Shown piece after piece: positions 38,882 to 46,640 of a DNA stretch of 46,643 nucleotides. The notes beneath the pieces are model-generated. The model was not told the origin of the DNA, searched no databases, and was given only the letters and a program-made list of their open reading frames with translations. The position numbers and the translations under genes were made by a program. The stretch is taken from NCBI GenBank assembly GCA_037443425.1, contig JBBIOI010000010.1, positions 1 to 46,643 on the forward strand, read 5' to 3'. Source of the stretch: JBBIOI01 sp037443425 (GTDB lineage: Bacteria; Desulfobacterota; BSN033; UBA1163). Within the stretch, counting starts at the first letter, position 1. Each line of letters opens with the position of its first letter.

Positions 38882-40555
38882 TTATCTCCTGTCACGCCAT
38901 TCAAGCTTAATATCCCCCTTTTCCTGTCTTATAGTTAGGAATTTATCCTGGAGGAGTGGATTTGTAAAAGGAAAATCAGATCTTATATGAAGTCCCCTTG
39001 TCTCTTTTCTCTCTAACGCCGTTAGGAATATAATCTCTCCACAATCAATTAAATCTATGACCTCAAGCACCCTCATAAGGTTGTGTGAGTCTTCTGCAAC
39101 AATTGTATTTATAACTTTCCTCTTTAAATCCCTTAAATATTTTAGCCCCGCCTTCAAGAGGGTCTCAGATCGCACAGTAATTCCTGCATAATCATTCATG
39201 ATCTGCTGAAGTGTCAAATTTGCCTCTTTCCAAGATGGTCCCACACTTCTTTTAGTGATCTCAGTATAGAATTTTATTCTATCTTTTACAAGATTACTAT
39301 TTTCTGCGTCATGGAATGCCTTGGTTCCTTTGGCCCTTTCTGCCGCACTCTTTCCTGCAATCCATCCGAAGGTGGCTGCCCCTGCAATATCGGCGCGGAA
39401 ATTTCCTACCTCATCTCCTGCGGCATATAACCCTTTTATATTGGTCTCACCACGGGTATCGATTTCAATACCTCTGCTCCCTATTAGATTAGGTTCGTAT
39501 TTCATGAATTCTATAATATGTTTTCTTAGATCAATCCCCTCCTCTGCCATGTAGTTAAGCATTGCTGTATTACCTTCATGCTTCAATCCCCAGATCATAT
39601 ACTGAAGATCTTCTTCTGAAATCTCTGTGCAATCAATATATACAGGCCCTTTCCCCGCTTTATGATAATCGGTAAAAACAGAGTTCCAAACATCAGCAGT
39701 TATATCACCTAACTCCTTCGAAGGTTTTTCAACAAATGGACCTACTGGCTTTCCATATGGATCTTTATAAACTCCTATCCAGGTAGCCTTCCCACAGCGT
39801 GCAAGATACTTTGGCCCTGCATGTGTATTTGGTAGCTCCATATTTATTAGCTTTGCACCTGCCCTGAATGCCATTGCCCTACCACTTCCTGTATTACTGG
39901 GGCAGAAGGCTGTGTTAAAAAGCCAACCCGGACTTATTGGAGGATAAAGTCTATTTGCTGTGCCTGTGGCAAGAACAACGGACTTCGCTCTAAATATCTT
40001 AAGGACAGGTTTTTCATTTCTAACATTAATTCCAATAGCTCCCACAATCTCTCCATTGTCTACTATAAGCTCTGTAATTGGAGTATGGTTTTCTATTCTC
40101 ACACCTCGCTTTTTGGCCTGTTCTGTTAATACTTCTTTTTGATTATAACCTTCATATTTTAGAAATATCCTTGGCCTTCCAGGATAGGCATGACCCGTAA
40201 ATTCCCAGAATCCATGGGGCTTCATATTAATCCCCCAATTATGCCAGTCCTTTACCCGATCAAAAGACTGTTCGAGAAATGTCCTAACCATTATAATATC
40301 CTGGTAACTACCAAGAAGACTATTCATCAATTCTTTTACAATAAGATCTATATCAGGGCCATGAACCTCTGGGATATAACAGGTAAAATGGTCGTTTCCT
40401 GTGGCTCCAGAACCACTTCTTCTGGTATTAGCTTTCTCAGCAACAACTACACTTACTCCCTGCTCAGCTGCATTTATGGCAGCCATAAGGCCACCTATAC
40501 CTCCGCCAGCAATCAATACATCGACCTCTATTGGATTCTTATCAACATCTATCAT
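38882..40555 (-). CDS. AprA-like FAD-dependent reductase (fumarate reductase/succinate dehydrogenase flavoprotein superfamily)
   Basis: A 557-residue flavoprotein. The FAD-binding motif GGGIGG (17-22) leads into a long N-terminal Rossmann fold with RRSGSGATGNDHF, the AprA-type loop. A second flavin contact is GLYAAGDEVGNF, and a helical C-terminal domain follows. The start is the ATG at 40555: GAGGAGG lies between it and the in-frame ATG at 40576. It is paired with the two-cluster ferredoxin 24 bp upstream, an arrangement like AprBA but without the other genes of sulfate reduction. A role as an electron-transferring reductase or dehydrogenase for a ring-derived enone or hydroxy acid is plausible. 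No substrate can be assigned. Confidence 0.85.
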   Translation of the reverse strand: MIDVDKNPIEVDVLIAGGGIGGLMAAINAAEQGVSVVVAEKANTRRSGSGATGNDHFTCYIPEVHGPDIDLIVKELMNSLLGSYQDIIMVRTFLEQSFDRVKDWHNWGINMKPHGFWEFTGHAYPGRPRIFLKYEGYNQKEVLTEQAKKRGVRIENHTPITELIVDNGEIVGAIGINVRNEKPVLKIFRAKSVVLATGTANRLYPPISPGWLFNTAFCPSNTGSGRAMAFRAGAKLINMELPNTHAGPKYLARCGKATWIGVYKDPYGKPVGPFVEKPSKELGDITADVWNSVFTDYHKAGKGPVYIDCTEISEEDLQYMIWGLKHEGNTAMLNYMAEEGIDLRKHIIEFMKYEPNLIGSRGIEIDTRGETNIKGLYAAGDEVGNFRADIAGAATFGWIAGKSAAERAKGTKAFHDAENSNLVKDRIKFYTEITKRSVGPSWKEANLTLQQIMNDYAGITVRSETLLKAGLKYLRDLKRKVINTIVAEDSHNLMRVLEVIDLIDCGEIIFLTALERKETRGLHIRSDFPFTNPLLQDKFLTIRQEKGDIKLEWRDRR

Positions 40556-40579
40556 TGGGTTTGTCCTCCTCACCATTTT

Positions 40580-40804
40580 TTACTTTTTAGCATCTACGTA
40601 TAGCATCATTTGTGGAAGTGGAATACGCAGAGTTATTGCAGACTGTTTACAATCCAGTACACAGGCATTACAATGCCAACACTCTTCTGGATATTTAACC
40701 TCTGGAGGTTCTTTTTTATTTACCGCTCTTAATACATCTGTAGGACATATCTCCACACATATACCACAACCATTACATCTTTCTCGATTTATAATTGGTG
40801 GCAT
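40580..40804 (-). CDS. two-[4Fe-4S] ferredoxin, AprB-like
   Basis: A 74-residue protein with Cys10, 13, 16, 20 (CNGCGICVEIC) and Cys42, 45, 48, 52 (CWHCNACVLDC), each a full CxxCxxCxxxC. The ECWHCNACV segment keeps the tryptophan found at the AprB cluster facing the flavin. The long C-terminal tail of true AprB, which wraps the alpha subunit, is missing. AAAGGAG precedes the ATG. It should pass electrons to or from the flavoprotein encoded immediately downstream. Confidence 0.9.
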   Translation of the reverse strand: MPPIINRERCNGCGICVEICPTDVLRAVNKKEPPEVKYPEECWHCNACVLDCKQSAITLRIPLPQMMLYVDAKK

Positions 40805-40861
40805 AATCTACTCCTTTTATAAATTGAAGTTTAATCTTAAAGAATATATTATTTTATACCA

Positions 40862-42763
40862 TTAGCCTTTAAGTAGTTTTGGTAAAAATAAGGCAATATC
40901 TGGAAAAATTATCAATATTGCAACGCAAAACCACATCATAATCAAAAAAGGGATAATCCCTTTAAAGATTGTACTTACGGGAACATCAGTTGCAACTGAC
41001 TGAAGAGCAAGAACATTAATACCCATGGGTGGTGTTATTACAGCCATTTCAAACATAAGAACCATAATTACTCCATACCAGATTGGGTCATATCCCATTG
41101 CAGTAACCACAGGATAAAATATTGGGACAGTGAGTATAAGCATAGGTATTGCTGGTACTATGCATCCAAGAAAGAGGTAAATTATTAGAATAATTAATAG
41201 AATGAGGATTGGATTTACAGAGATATTTACGACAAAGTTAGCAAGCTCTATTGGAAGCCGGCTCGTTGAAAGAAAAGGTCCAAAAATCTCTGCTCCAATC
41301 AATATACTAATACATATTGCGGAAATTTTACTACCTTCTATAAAACTTGATTTTATACCCTGCCATGATAGCCTTTTTCTTATTATCCCAATTATGAGAG
41401 AGCCAAATGCCCCTATACTTCCGCCCTCTGTTGGCGTAAAAATTCCAACGTACATACCTCCTATTACAACAATAAATAATGTTAATGTTGCCCAAAGGCC
41501 TTTTATTGACTCAAATTTCTCTTTTAATGTTGTTCTTGGACCAGGAGGGCCAAGAACAGGATTTCTAATTGACCTAATATATATGGAAAGCATGAAGAGT
41601 AGACTTAAAATTATACCTGGGATTATCCCAGCAATAAATAATAAAGCAATAGATTGATCCGTTAATAATGCATAAAGAATAAAAGCTAAACTAGGCGGTA
41701 TTAAAACACCCAGTGTACCTCCTGCTGCAACAGCTCCTGTTGCCAATCCAGAATCATACCCATATCTTTTCATCTCAGGTATGGCAACCGTTCCCATTGT
41801 AACTGCTGTTGCCATGCTGTCTCCACATACTGAGGCAAATCCAGCACAGCCAGCAATTGTTCCCATAGCCAATCCACCTGGTTTATGACCTATCCATCTA
41901 TAAGCCGTTTCATAAAGTTCCTTTCCTAATCCAGAATAAAAGCAAAATTCTCCCATTAATACAAAAAGGGGAATAACAGAAAAATTATAATTTGATGAAG
42001 CAGTATATAGAGATGATCCTACTATACTAAATCCTGCGTTTGCTCCCCTCAAAAAACACATTCCGAGAAATCCTACAAATATTAGTGAAATAAAGATCGG
42101 CATCCCTGAAAGAAATGCAAAAATTAGTAAACCCAAACCTATTATGCCTACAGTAACTGGATCAATTCTTATTCCTAAATTTTTTGATCCAATTGCAATA
42201 AAATAAAAAATTACTAATATTAAAAATCCAAAAATCCCCCATAAAACAATATGTTTTTTACTTTTACACCCATCCCCCAAATTTTTAAAAAGTTTTGATA
42301 TTAATACTAAGATAATAAGTATACTACAAAGTGAAGCAATCATTGCAAAATAATGTGTTGGTAATTGCAAAACAGCTGTAACCGTATTCATATCTCTCAA
42401 CGAAATTGAATAAATAATACTCCGCCAAAATATAATAACAAAAAGGATCAGAGATATAAAATTTATTACCCAGTCTATAATTAATTTTCTTCTATCCGAA
42501 AGCTTTGTAACTATTGTATTTATGTTGATATGTTGATTTTTTAGTGAAGCGTATGGAATCCCTAAAAGGATAGTAAGCAAAAGAAGGTATCCTGTAATTT
42601 CGATTGAACCTGTTACGGGTAAGTTAAAAAGAAAACGAGAAAATACGTCTACCACTGTGATTATCATCATCAGTGCAAGTGAAAAGATAGCTATTGTATT
42701 TAAATTATTAATAATTGGCTGATTTATTCTTACGAATAAATCAGCCAACCCATAAAAGCTCAT
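40862..42763 (-). CDS. fused TRAP transporter permease (DctQ-DctM)
   Basis: 633 residues. The first 165 or so form a four-helix DctQ domain (FSRFLFNLPVTGSIEITGYL). After a linking helix, residues about 200-633 are a DctM domain with PLFVLMGEFCFYSGLG, GFASVCGDSMATAVTMG, AAGGTLGVLIPPSLAF and VITPPMGINV. No ribosome site is evident; the ATG is 26 bp after the binding-protein stop. The second TRAP system of the cluster (34600-33991) has separate subunits, so the two are not simple recent duplicates. Confidence 0.9.
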   Translation of the reverse strand: MSFYGLADLFVRINQPIINNLNTIAIFSLALMMIITVVDVFSRFLFNLPVTGSIEITGYLLLLTILLGIPYASLKNQHININTIVTKLSDRRKLIIDWVINFISLILFVIIFWRSIIYSISLRDMNTVTAVLQLPTHYFAMIASLCSILIILVLISKLFKNLGDGCKSKKHIVLWGIFGFLILVIFYFIAIGSKNLGIRIDPVTVGIIGLGLLIFAFLSGMPIFISLIFVGFLGMCFLRGANAGFSIVGSSLYTASSNYNFSVIPLFVLMGEFCFYSGLGKELYETAYRWIGHKPGGLAMGTIAGCAGFASVCGDSMATAVTMGTVAIPEMKRYGYDSGLATGAVAAGGTLGVLIPPSLAFILYALLTDQSIALLFIAGIIPGIILSLLFMLSIYIRSIRNPVLGPPGPRTTLKEKFESIKGLWATLTLFIVVIGGMYVGIFTPTEGGSIGAFGSLIIGIIRKRLSWQGIKSSFIEGSKISAICISILIGAEIFGPFLSTSRLPIELANFVVNISVNPILILLIILIIYLFLGCIVPAIPMLILTVPIFYPVVTAMGYDPIWYGVIMVLMFEMAVITPPMGINVLALQSVATDVPVSTIFKGIIPFLIMMWFCVAILIIFPDIALFLPKLLKG

Positions 42764-42789
42764 TTTTTTAATATTCTGGTCGTATTTAG

Positions 42790-43815
42790 TTATTTTTCTT
42801 TTTCAGCAAATTTTAATAATTCCATCAATATCTTTTTGCCGGGCAACTTCTTGGCTTCTAATTCTTCGGCATATTCATCTTTTATAGGTGCAAGGAGTTT
42901 TCGCCATCTGGAAACCTCTTCTGGTGATAAGGATATAAATTCAATCCCTTTCGCTTTAACCTGTTTCTCGGCATCCTTATCAAATCTGTCCCATGCATTT
43001 CCTGTAAAATCAACAGCCCAATCTCCACTCAATTCATCAAATACCTTTTTTATTTCCTCTGGAAGTTTATTCCAAGTATTTTGATTCATTATAACAAAAA
43101 AAGAGTCATGTCCTAAATCAATATCGGTCACATATTTTGTAACCTCAACAAGTCTTCTTGAAATAAGGATCTCTGTTGGCAATACAACCCCATCAATGAC
43201 ACCCTTCTCTAATGCGAGATATAGATCACCCATTGGCATTGAGACAGGGGTGAAGCCAAGCGCTTTTCCTATCTTAACAGCTGTAGTTCCAGAAACCCTT
43301 ATCTTTAATCCTTTTAAATCTTCCAAAGTCCGAACGGGTTTCTTTCTCGTAATAATCTTTGTACCAGGAGTAACATGTAACCAAAGCATTTTAACTCCAG
43401 CATATTCATTTCTCACCTCAGGGAAAGTTTTATATAGATGCCATAATGCCTTTGAACAACTCAGGCTAGTTTTTAGACCAAGTTCTGGAAGCATTACAGA
43501 CTCACTTAAAGGGAAGCGACCAGGGGTTGCATATGCTATCCCTTCTGAAATATCTGCAACACCAGAAACCGTTGAATTAAAAATCTCGGTCATTGGTGCC
43601 AATGCGTTTGAAAAATAAGGGGTTATCTTAACCCCTCCTTTTGTCCTCTGTTCTATCATTCTAATCCATGGTTCAATTACATGGATATAACGTAGATGTT
43701 TCGGTGGAATAATTAAACTGAGGCTCAGCTCTATAGGTTTTGCAATTGTAAATGTATGGAGAAATATAATACCTCCAAGTACTAAAAATAAAATTAGAAT
43801 TTTCTTGCATTTCAT
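42790..43815 (-). CDS. TRAP transporter periplasmic substrate-binding protein (DctP type)
   Basis: A 341-residue secreted protein with a signal peptide to about residue 25 (ILILFLVLGGIIFLHTFTIA). The core motifs are LKGLKIRVSGTTAV, supplying the ligand-binding Arg, and YLALEKGVIDGVVLPTE. AAGGAGG precedes the ATG. It feeds the fused permease just downstream. The ligand should be a carboxylate. The neighbouring amidohydrolase/decarboxylase and cyclase-family hydrolase suggest an aromatic acid or a ring-cleavage acid. Confidence 0.9.
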   Translation of the reverse strand: MKCKKILILFLVLGGIIFLHTFTIAKPIELSLSLIIPPKHLRYIHVIEPWIRMIEQRTKGGVKITPYFSNALAPMTEIFNSTVSGVADISEGIAYATPGRFPLSESVMLPELGLKTSLSCSKALWHLYKTFPEVRNEYAGVKMLWLHVTPGTKIITRKKPVRTLEDLKGLKIRVSGTTAVKIGKALGFTPVSMPMGDLYLALEKGVIDGVVLPTEILISRRLVEVTKYVTDIDLGHDSFFVIMNQNTWNKLPEEIKKVFDELSGDWAVDFTGNAWDRFDKDAEKQVKAKGIEFISLSPEEVSRWRKLLAPIKDEYAEELEAKKLPGKKILMELLKFAEKEK

Positions 43816-43841
43816 AATTTTTTACCTCCTTAAACCTTTTC

Positions 43842-43861
43842 CTCTCCTCCAGTGAGGAGAG
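43842..43861 (-). other. short perfect stem-loop upstream of the TRAP binding-protein gene
   Basis: CTCTCCTC and GAGGAGAG (8-bp perfect stem, 4-nt loop) sit between the cyclase-family gene and the TRAP binding-protein gene. There is no T-run, so an RNA stability or processing element is more likely than a terminator. It contains a GAGGAG that could compete with the true ribosome site of the next gene. Confidence 0.45.
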
Positions 43862-43881
43862 AGAAAGATGTGATGACTAAT

Positions 43882-44643
43882 TTATTGATCTCCTTCATCG
43901 ACGATTGCTACCAATCTAACTATCGAGCCATCTCCCTTCATCCATCTGATGGGAAACCCAACAAAGGTACATCTCATGCCTGTCACTTTATCTAAATCAC
44001 CACCCACATTCTCATAGCCCATAATACCGTTTCTAAGAAGTAGATTATGGCATGGCTCCCATTCTGGAAAATCCTCTAATACATCACGGCCAGTAAGTCT
44101 TTTGTATTCTGCGCATATGTCCGGTCTTAATGGACCAGGGCCATGAGGACCAATCGCTGTAGCAAGAGGATGGTCAAGTGCTTGCATATCCACTCCAACA
44201 CATTTGACTCCTTTTTCAACAAACCACTCTCCTGCCTCTCGATAAAGCCCTGGGGAATAGCAGAAATATTCAACACTATCTGAATATTTATGGTGCCATC
44301 CACTGTTAATAATTACTATATCACCCTTTTCTATCTTTGGACGGGCCTTCTCAAGATCTTCGGGCATGATCTTTTCCCATTTATTTTTTGGAATTGAAAC
44401 TGCAACACCTGTCCCATAATATTTCTCCAAGGGAATCTCATCAGTATACCATCCACCTTCAAAGACATGTGCAGGAGAATCTGCATGTGTTGTACAGTGC
44501 ATGGTTGTTGTAATAACTTGAGAAAGTACACCCGATTTTGCGTGATAATGTATACGCTCAATCTTAACATCGGCAAAGTATGGCCAAAGAGGAACCTTAT
44601 CACCAAATGGATGACTAAGATCGTAAAGTTTTACCTTTCCCAT
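43882..44643 (-). CDS. cyclase-family metal-dependent hydrolase (kynurenine formamidase-like fold)
   Basis: A 253-residue protein with the family metal motif in the form His49-x3-His53-x-Asp55-x3-His59 (MHCTTHADSPAHVFEGG); the Gly of the canonical HxGTHxDxPxH is Thr51. GDIVIINSGWH and CVGVDMQALDHPLATAIGPHG are the other conserved blocks. AAAGGAGG precedes the ATG. The family includes kynurenine formamidase, isatin hydrolase and C-C/C-N ring-opening hydrolases. In this operon, with an SDR, a hydroxyacid dehydrogenase and a BKACE, it is a candidate for hydrolytic opening of a reduced ring such as dihydrophloroglucinol. That assignment is inference. Confidence 0.88.
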   Translation of the reverse strand: MGKVKLYDLSHPFGDKVPLWPYFADVKIERIHYHAKSGVLSQVITTTMHCTTHADSPAHVFEGGWYTDEIPLEKYYGTGVAVSIPKNKWEKIMPEDLEKARPKIEKGDIVIINSGWHHKYSDSVEYFCYSPGLYREAGEWFVEKGVKCVGVDMQALDHPLATAIGPHGPGPLRPDICAEYKRLTGRDVLEDFPEWEPCHNLLLRNGIMGYENVGGDLDKVTGMRCTFVGFPIRWMKGDGSIVRLVAIVDEGDQ

Positions 44644-44681
44644 AATTGATAACCTCCTTTTAGGACAATTTTTTAAATTTT

Positions 44682-45569
44682 TTATTTTATGCCTGCAAGC
44701 TCTTCCATCAATGTAACCAAGGCAAAGAAATCTATATCACCCTTGCCTTTTGCCCTTAAAGCCTCATAAAATTGTCGAACCATAGCTGTCATTGGCATTG
44801 GTACATTAGCACTTCTACCTGTATCTAATGCAATATCAAAGTCTTTTGCCATCTGGTCAATGGTGAACATTGCTGTAAAATTTCTGCTCTTAAGCATCTG
44901 TGCTTTATAATTTACTAAAGGAGATGCAACAACACTTGCACCTATAATATCGATCATCTGCTCCCAATCCATTCCCCCACGTTTTCCAAATGTTAATGCT
45001 TCAGCAATCATGGCAGAGGTGGTTCCTACCATCATGTTAAGCAGTAGTTTAAGATAACGTGCTTCATCGCCTGTTCCCACATGGAAAATCTTTTGCCCCA
45101 TAGCACTAAATATTTCAACACATTTATCATAGGCATCCTTTGGGCCGGAGGCAAAGATAGTTAACGTCCCAGCTGCTGCAAGTGCAGTACTACCTGATAC
45201 AGGTGCCCTCAGGTATTTAATTCCTTTCTTTTCTGCAACCTCTGCCACCTTACCTGATGAGACAGGCGAAACCGTACTCATATCAATAAAGATCATTCCA
45301 GGCTTTGCCCCTTCAAAAGCTCCGTTTTTCCCTATCGATACTTCTTCAAGAGCAGGGTCATCTGAAATCATCGAAATGACTACATCTGACACAGATGCCA
45401 GTTCCTTGGGAGAGTCGGCAACCTTTGCGCCCTCAGCAACAAGCTCTTTTGTCTTCTCTTTTGTTCGGTTATAAACCGTTACTGGATAACCTTTTTTAAT
45501 AAGATTCTTTGACATTGGGACTCCCATCTTACCTAAACCAATCCATCCTATCTTCTGCTTTTCGCTCAT
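44682..45569 (-). CDS. NAD(P)-dependent beta-hydroxyacid dehydrogenase (3-hydroxyisobutyrate dehydrogenase/GarR type)
   Basis: A 295-residue enzyme with GLGKMG (11-16) for the nucleotide, the family substrate-binding DMSTVSP segment, the GSTALAAAGTLTIFASG motif and the catalytic lysine in RYLKLLLNMMVG (near residue 170). YNRTKEK after strand 2, with Arg at the key position, suggests NADP(H). AAAGGAGG precedes the ATG. The family oxidises 3-hydroxy acids or reduces their semialdehydes. It is a second candidate, besides 36678-37625, for the 3-hydroxy-oxo acid oxidation step of the operon. Confidence 0.9.
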   Translation of the reverse strand: MSEKQKIGWIGLGKMGVPMSKNLIKKGYPVTVYNRTKEKTKELVAEGAKVADSPKELASVSDVVISMISDDPALEEVSIGKNGAFEGAKPGMIFIDMSTVSPVSSGKVAEVAEKKGIKYLRAPVSGSTALAAAGTLTIFASGPKDAYDKCVEIFSAMGQKIFHVGTGDEARYLKLLLNMMVGTTSAMIAEALTFGKRGGMDWEQMIDIIGASVVASPLVNYKAQMLKSRNFTAMFTIDQMAKDFDIALDTGRSANVPMPMTAMVRQFYEALRAKGKGDIDFFALVTLMEELAGIK

Positions 45570-45591
45570 AAATTTTCCTCCTTTCTATGAA

Positions 45592-46554
45592 TTAATTTAT
45601 TTTTAAGAGTTTTTTAGCATTTTCACCAAGAATCTTTTCCTTCTCTTCTTTGGGAATATTCAAAGCCTTTATCCCTTCAAGATTGGACCTTATGAAATCC
45701 TCTCCATCTTCCGCTCCAAATGGATAATCAGTTCCGTACATCATCCTGTCAGGGCCAAAGAATGCATATCCACACGGATATGAGGCTAAGGTTCCATCAG
45801 TTGCAGTATCTCCATAAATATTTTTCCAGTATTCAGAGATATGACGTGGAAGTTTATCTCTTAGAAACTTATTGAAATTTTGTTCAATCCTCCGTGAAAA
45901 GAAGGGAAGCATCGCTCCAAGATGATGTGTAACGATCTTAAGTGTAGGAAATCTATCTAAAACTCCACCAAAGATAAGCCTCCAGACTGCTTGAGTTGTG
46001 TCAAAAGGCCAACCAAAAACATGCATCATTCGCCAGCCCTTTTCCATATCAACAAGGGGATACGATTCCCAGTGGGTTGGGTGTAAAAATATGGGAAGAT
46101 CGTACTCAACAAGTTTCTCATAGAATGGATAAAACTCTGGAGAATCGAGTCCTTTGCCATTCTGATTTGTTGATATCGTTACACCACGGCAATCAAGTTC
46201 ATTAATACATCGATTTAACTCATCCATTGCACTTCTCATATCGAGAAGGGAAATGATACAGATGTTAACGAACTTTTTTGGATATGCCTTGCATAAGGCA
46301 TAATTGTCATTGTTTGATAACCTGCAGATTTCAGATGCCTCTTCAGCATTAAAACCGAGCAGCACAGGTGTGGTCTGTGTTAATGCCTGGATATCTATAC
46401 CATATTTCTCCATTAATCCAAGTCGCACTTCGGGGTCAGCATTTTGAGGAGGGTATTCAAATTCCTTACCTTTCCCATAATATTTGAGCTTATCTAATAT
46501 TTTACCGACAGATCTTGATATGTGGTGACAATAAACATCAATTACAATTCCCAT
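45592..46554 (-). CDS. amidohydrolase_2 (ACMSD/gamma-resorcylate decarboxylase superfamily) protein
   Basis: The 320 residues have the layout of ACMSD-type TIM-barrel enzymes: MGIVIDVYCHHIS at the N-terminus, FLHP with His158, HHLGAMLPFF with His210/His211, and YGTDYPFG with Asp276. The N-terminal metal pair is unusual: the first His of HxH is Tyr8, leaving His10 and His11. Members decarboxylate 2-hydroxybenzoates without cofactor oxidation or hydrolyse C-C/C-N bonds. AAAGGAG precedes the ATG, and the promoter at 46640-46612 makes this the first gene of the operon. Decarboxylation of a polyhydroxybenzoate at the pathway entrance is a reasonable proposal. The truncated paralogue at 17189-17725 belongs to the same group. 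Confidence 0.85.
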   Translation of the reverse strand: MGIVIDVYCHHISRSVGKILDKLKYYGKGKEFEYPPQNADPEVRLGLMEKYGIDIQALTQTTPVLLGFNAEEASEICRLSNNDNYALCKAYPKKFVNICIISLLDMRSAMDELNRCINELDCRGVTISTNQNGKGLDSPEFYPFYEKLVEYDLPIFLHPTHWESYPLVDMEKGWRMMHVFGWPFDTTQAVWRLIFGGVLDRFPTLKIVTHHLGAMLPFFSRRIEQNFNKFLRDKLPRHISEYWKNIYGDTATDGTLASYPCGYAFFGPDRMMYGTDYPFGAEDGEDFIRSNLEGIKALNIPKEEKEKILGENAKKLLKIN

Positions 46555-46611
46555 TTCATCTCCTTTCTTTTTAATTGTCTCAATTTAAATTTAATTTATT
46601 TTTTCTAAACT

Positions 46612-46640
46612 TTTGTAACAAATACTGAAACTCTTGTCAA
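46612..46640 (-). promoter_or_regulatory. promoter of the 11-gene catabolic operon
   Basis: Minus-strand TTGACA (46640-46635) and TACAAA (46617-46612) are separated by 17 nt, with an extended -10 TGT. TAACAAATACTGAA on the plus strand (46616-46629) matches the promoter region at 35657-35670 in 13 of 14 positions, suggesting common control of both halves of the cluster. The leader to the ATG at 46554 is about 50 nt, A/T-rich and without strong structure. Confidence 0.6.

Noticed and set aside
40556..40576. Upstream ATG for the AprA-like flavoprotein
   Set aside because: GAGGAGG lies downstream of it and serves the ATG at 40555.
38882..40804. Dissimilatory APS reductase (sulfate respiration)
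   Set aside because: The AprB tail is missing, and there are no sat, qmo or dsr genes. The operon context is catabolic.
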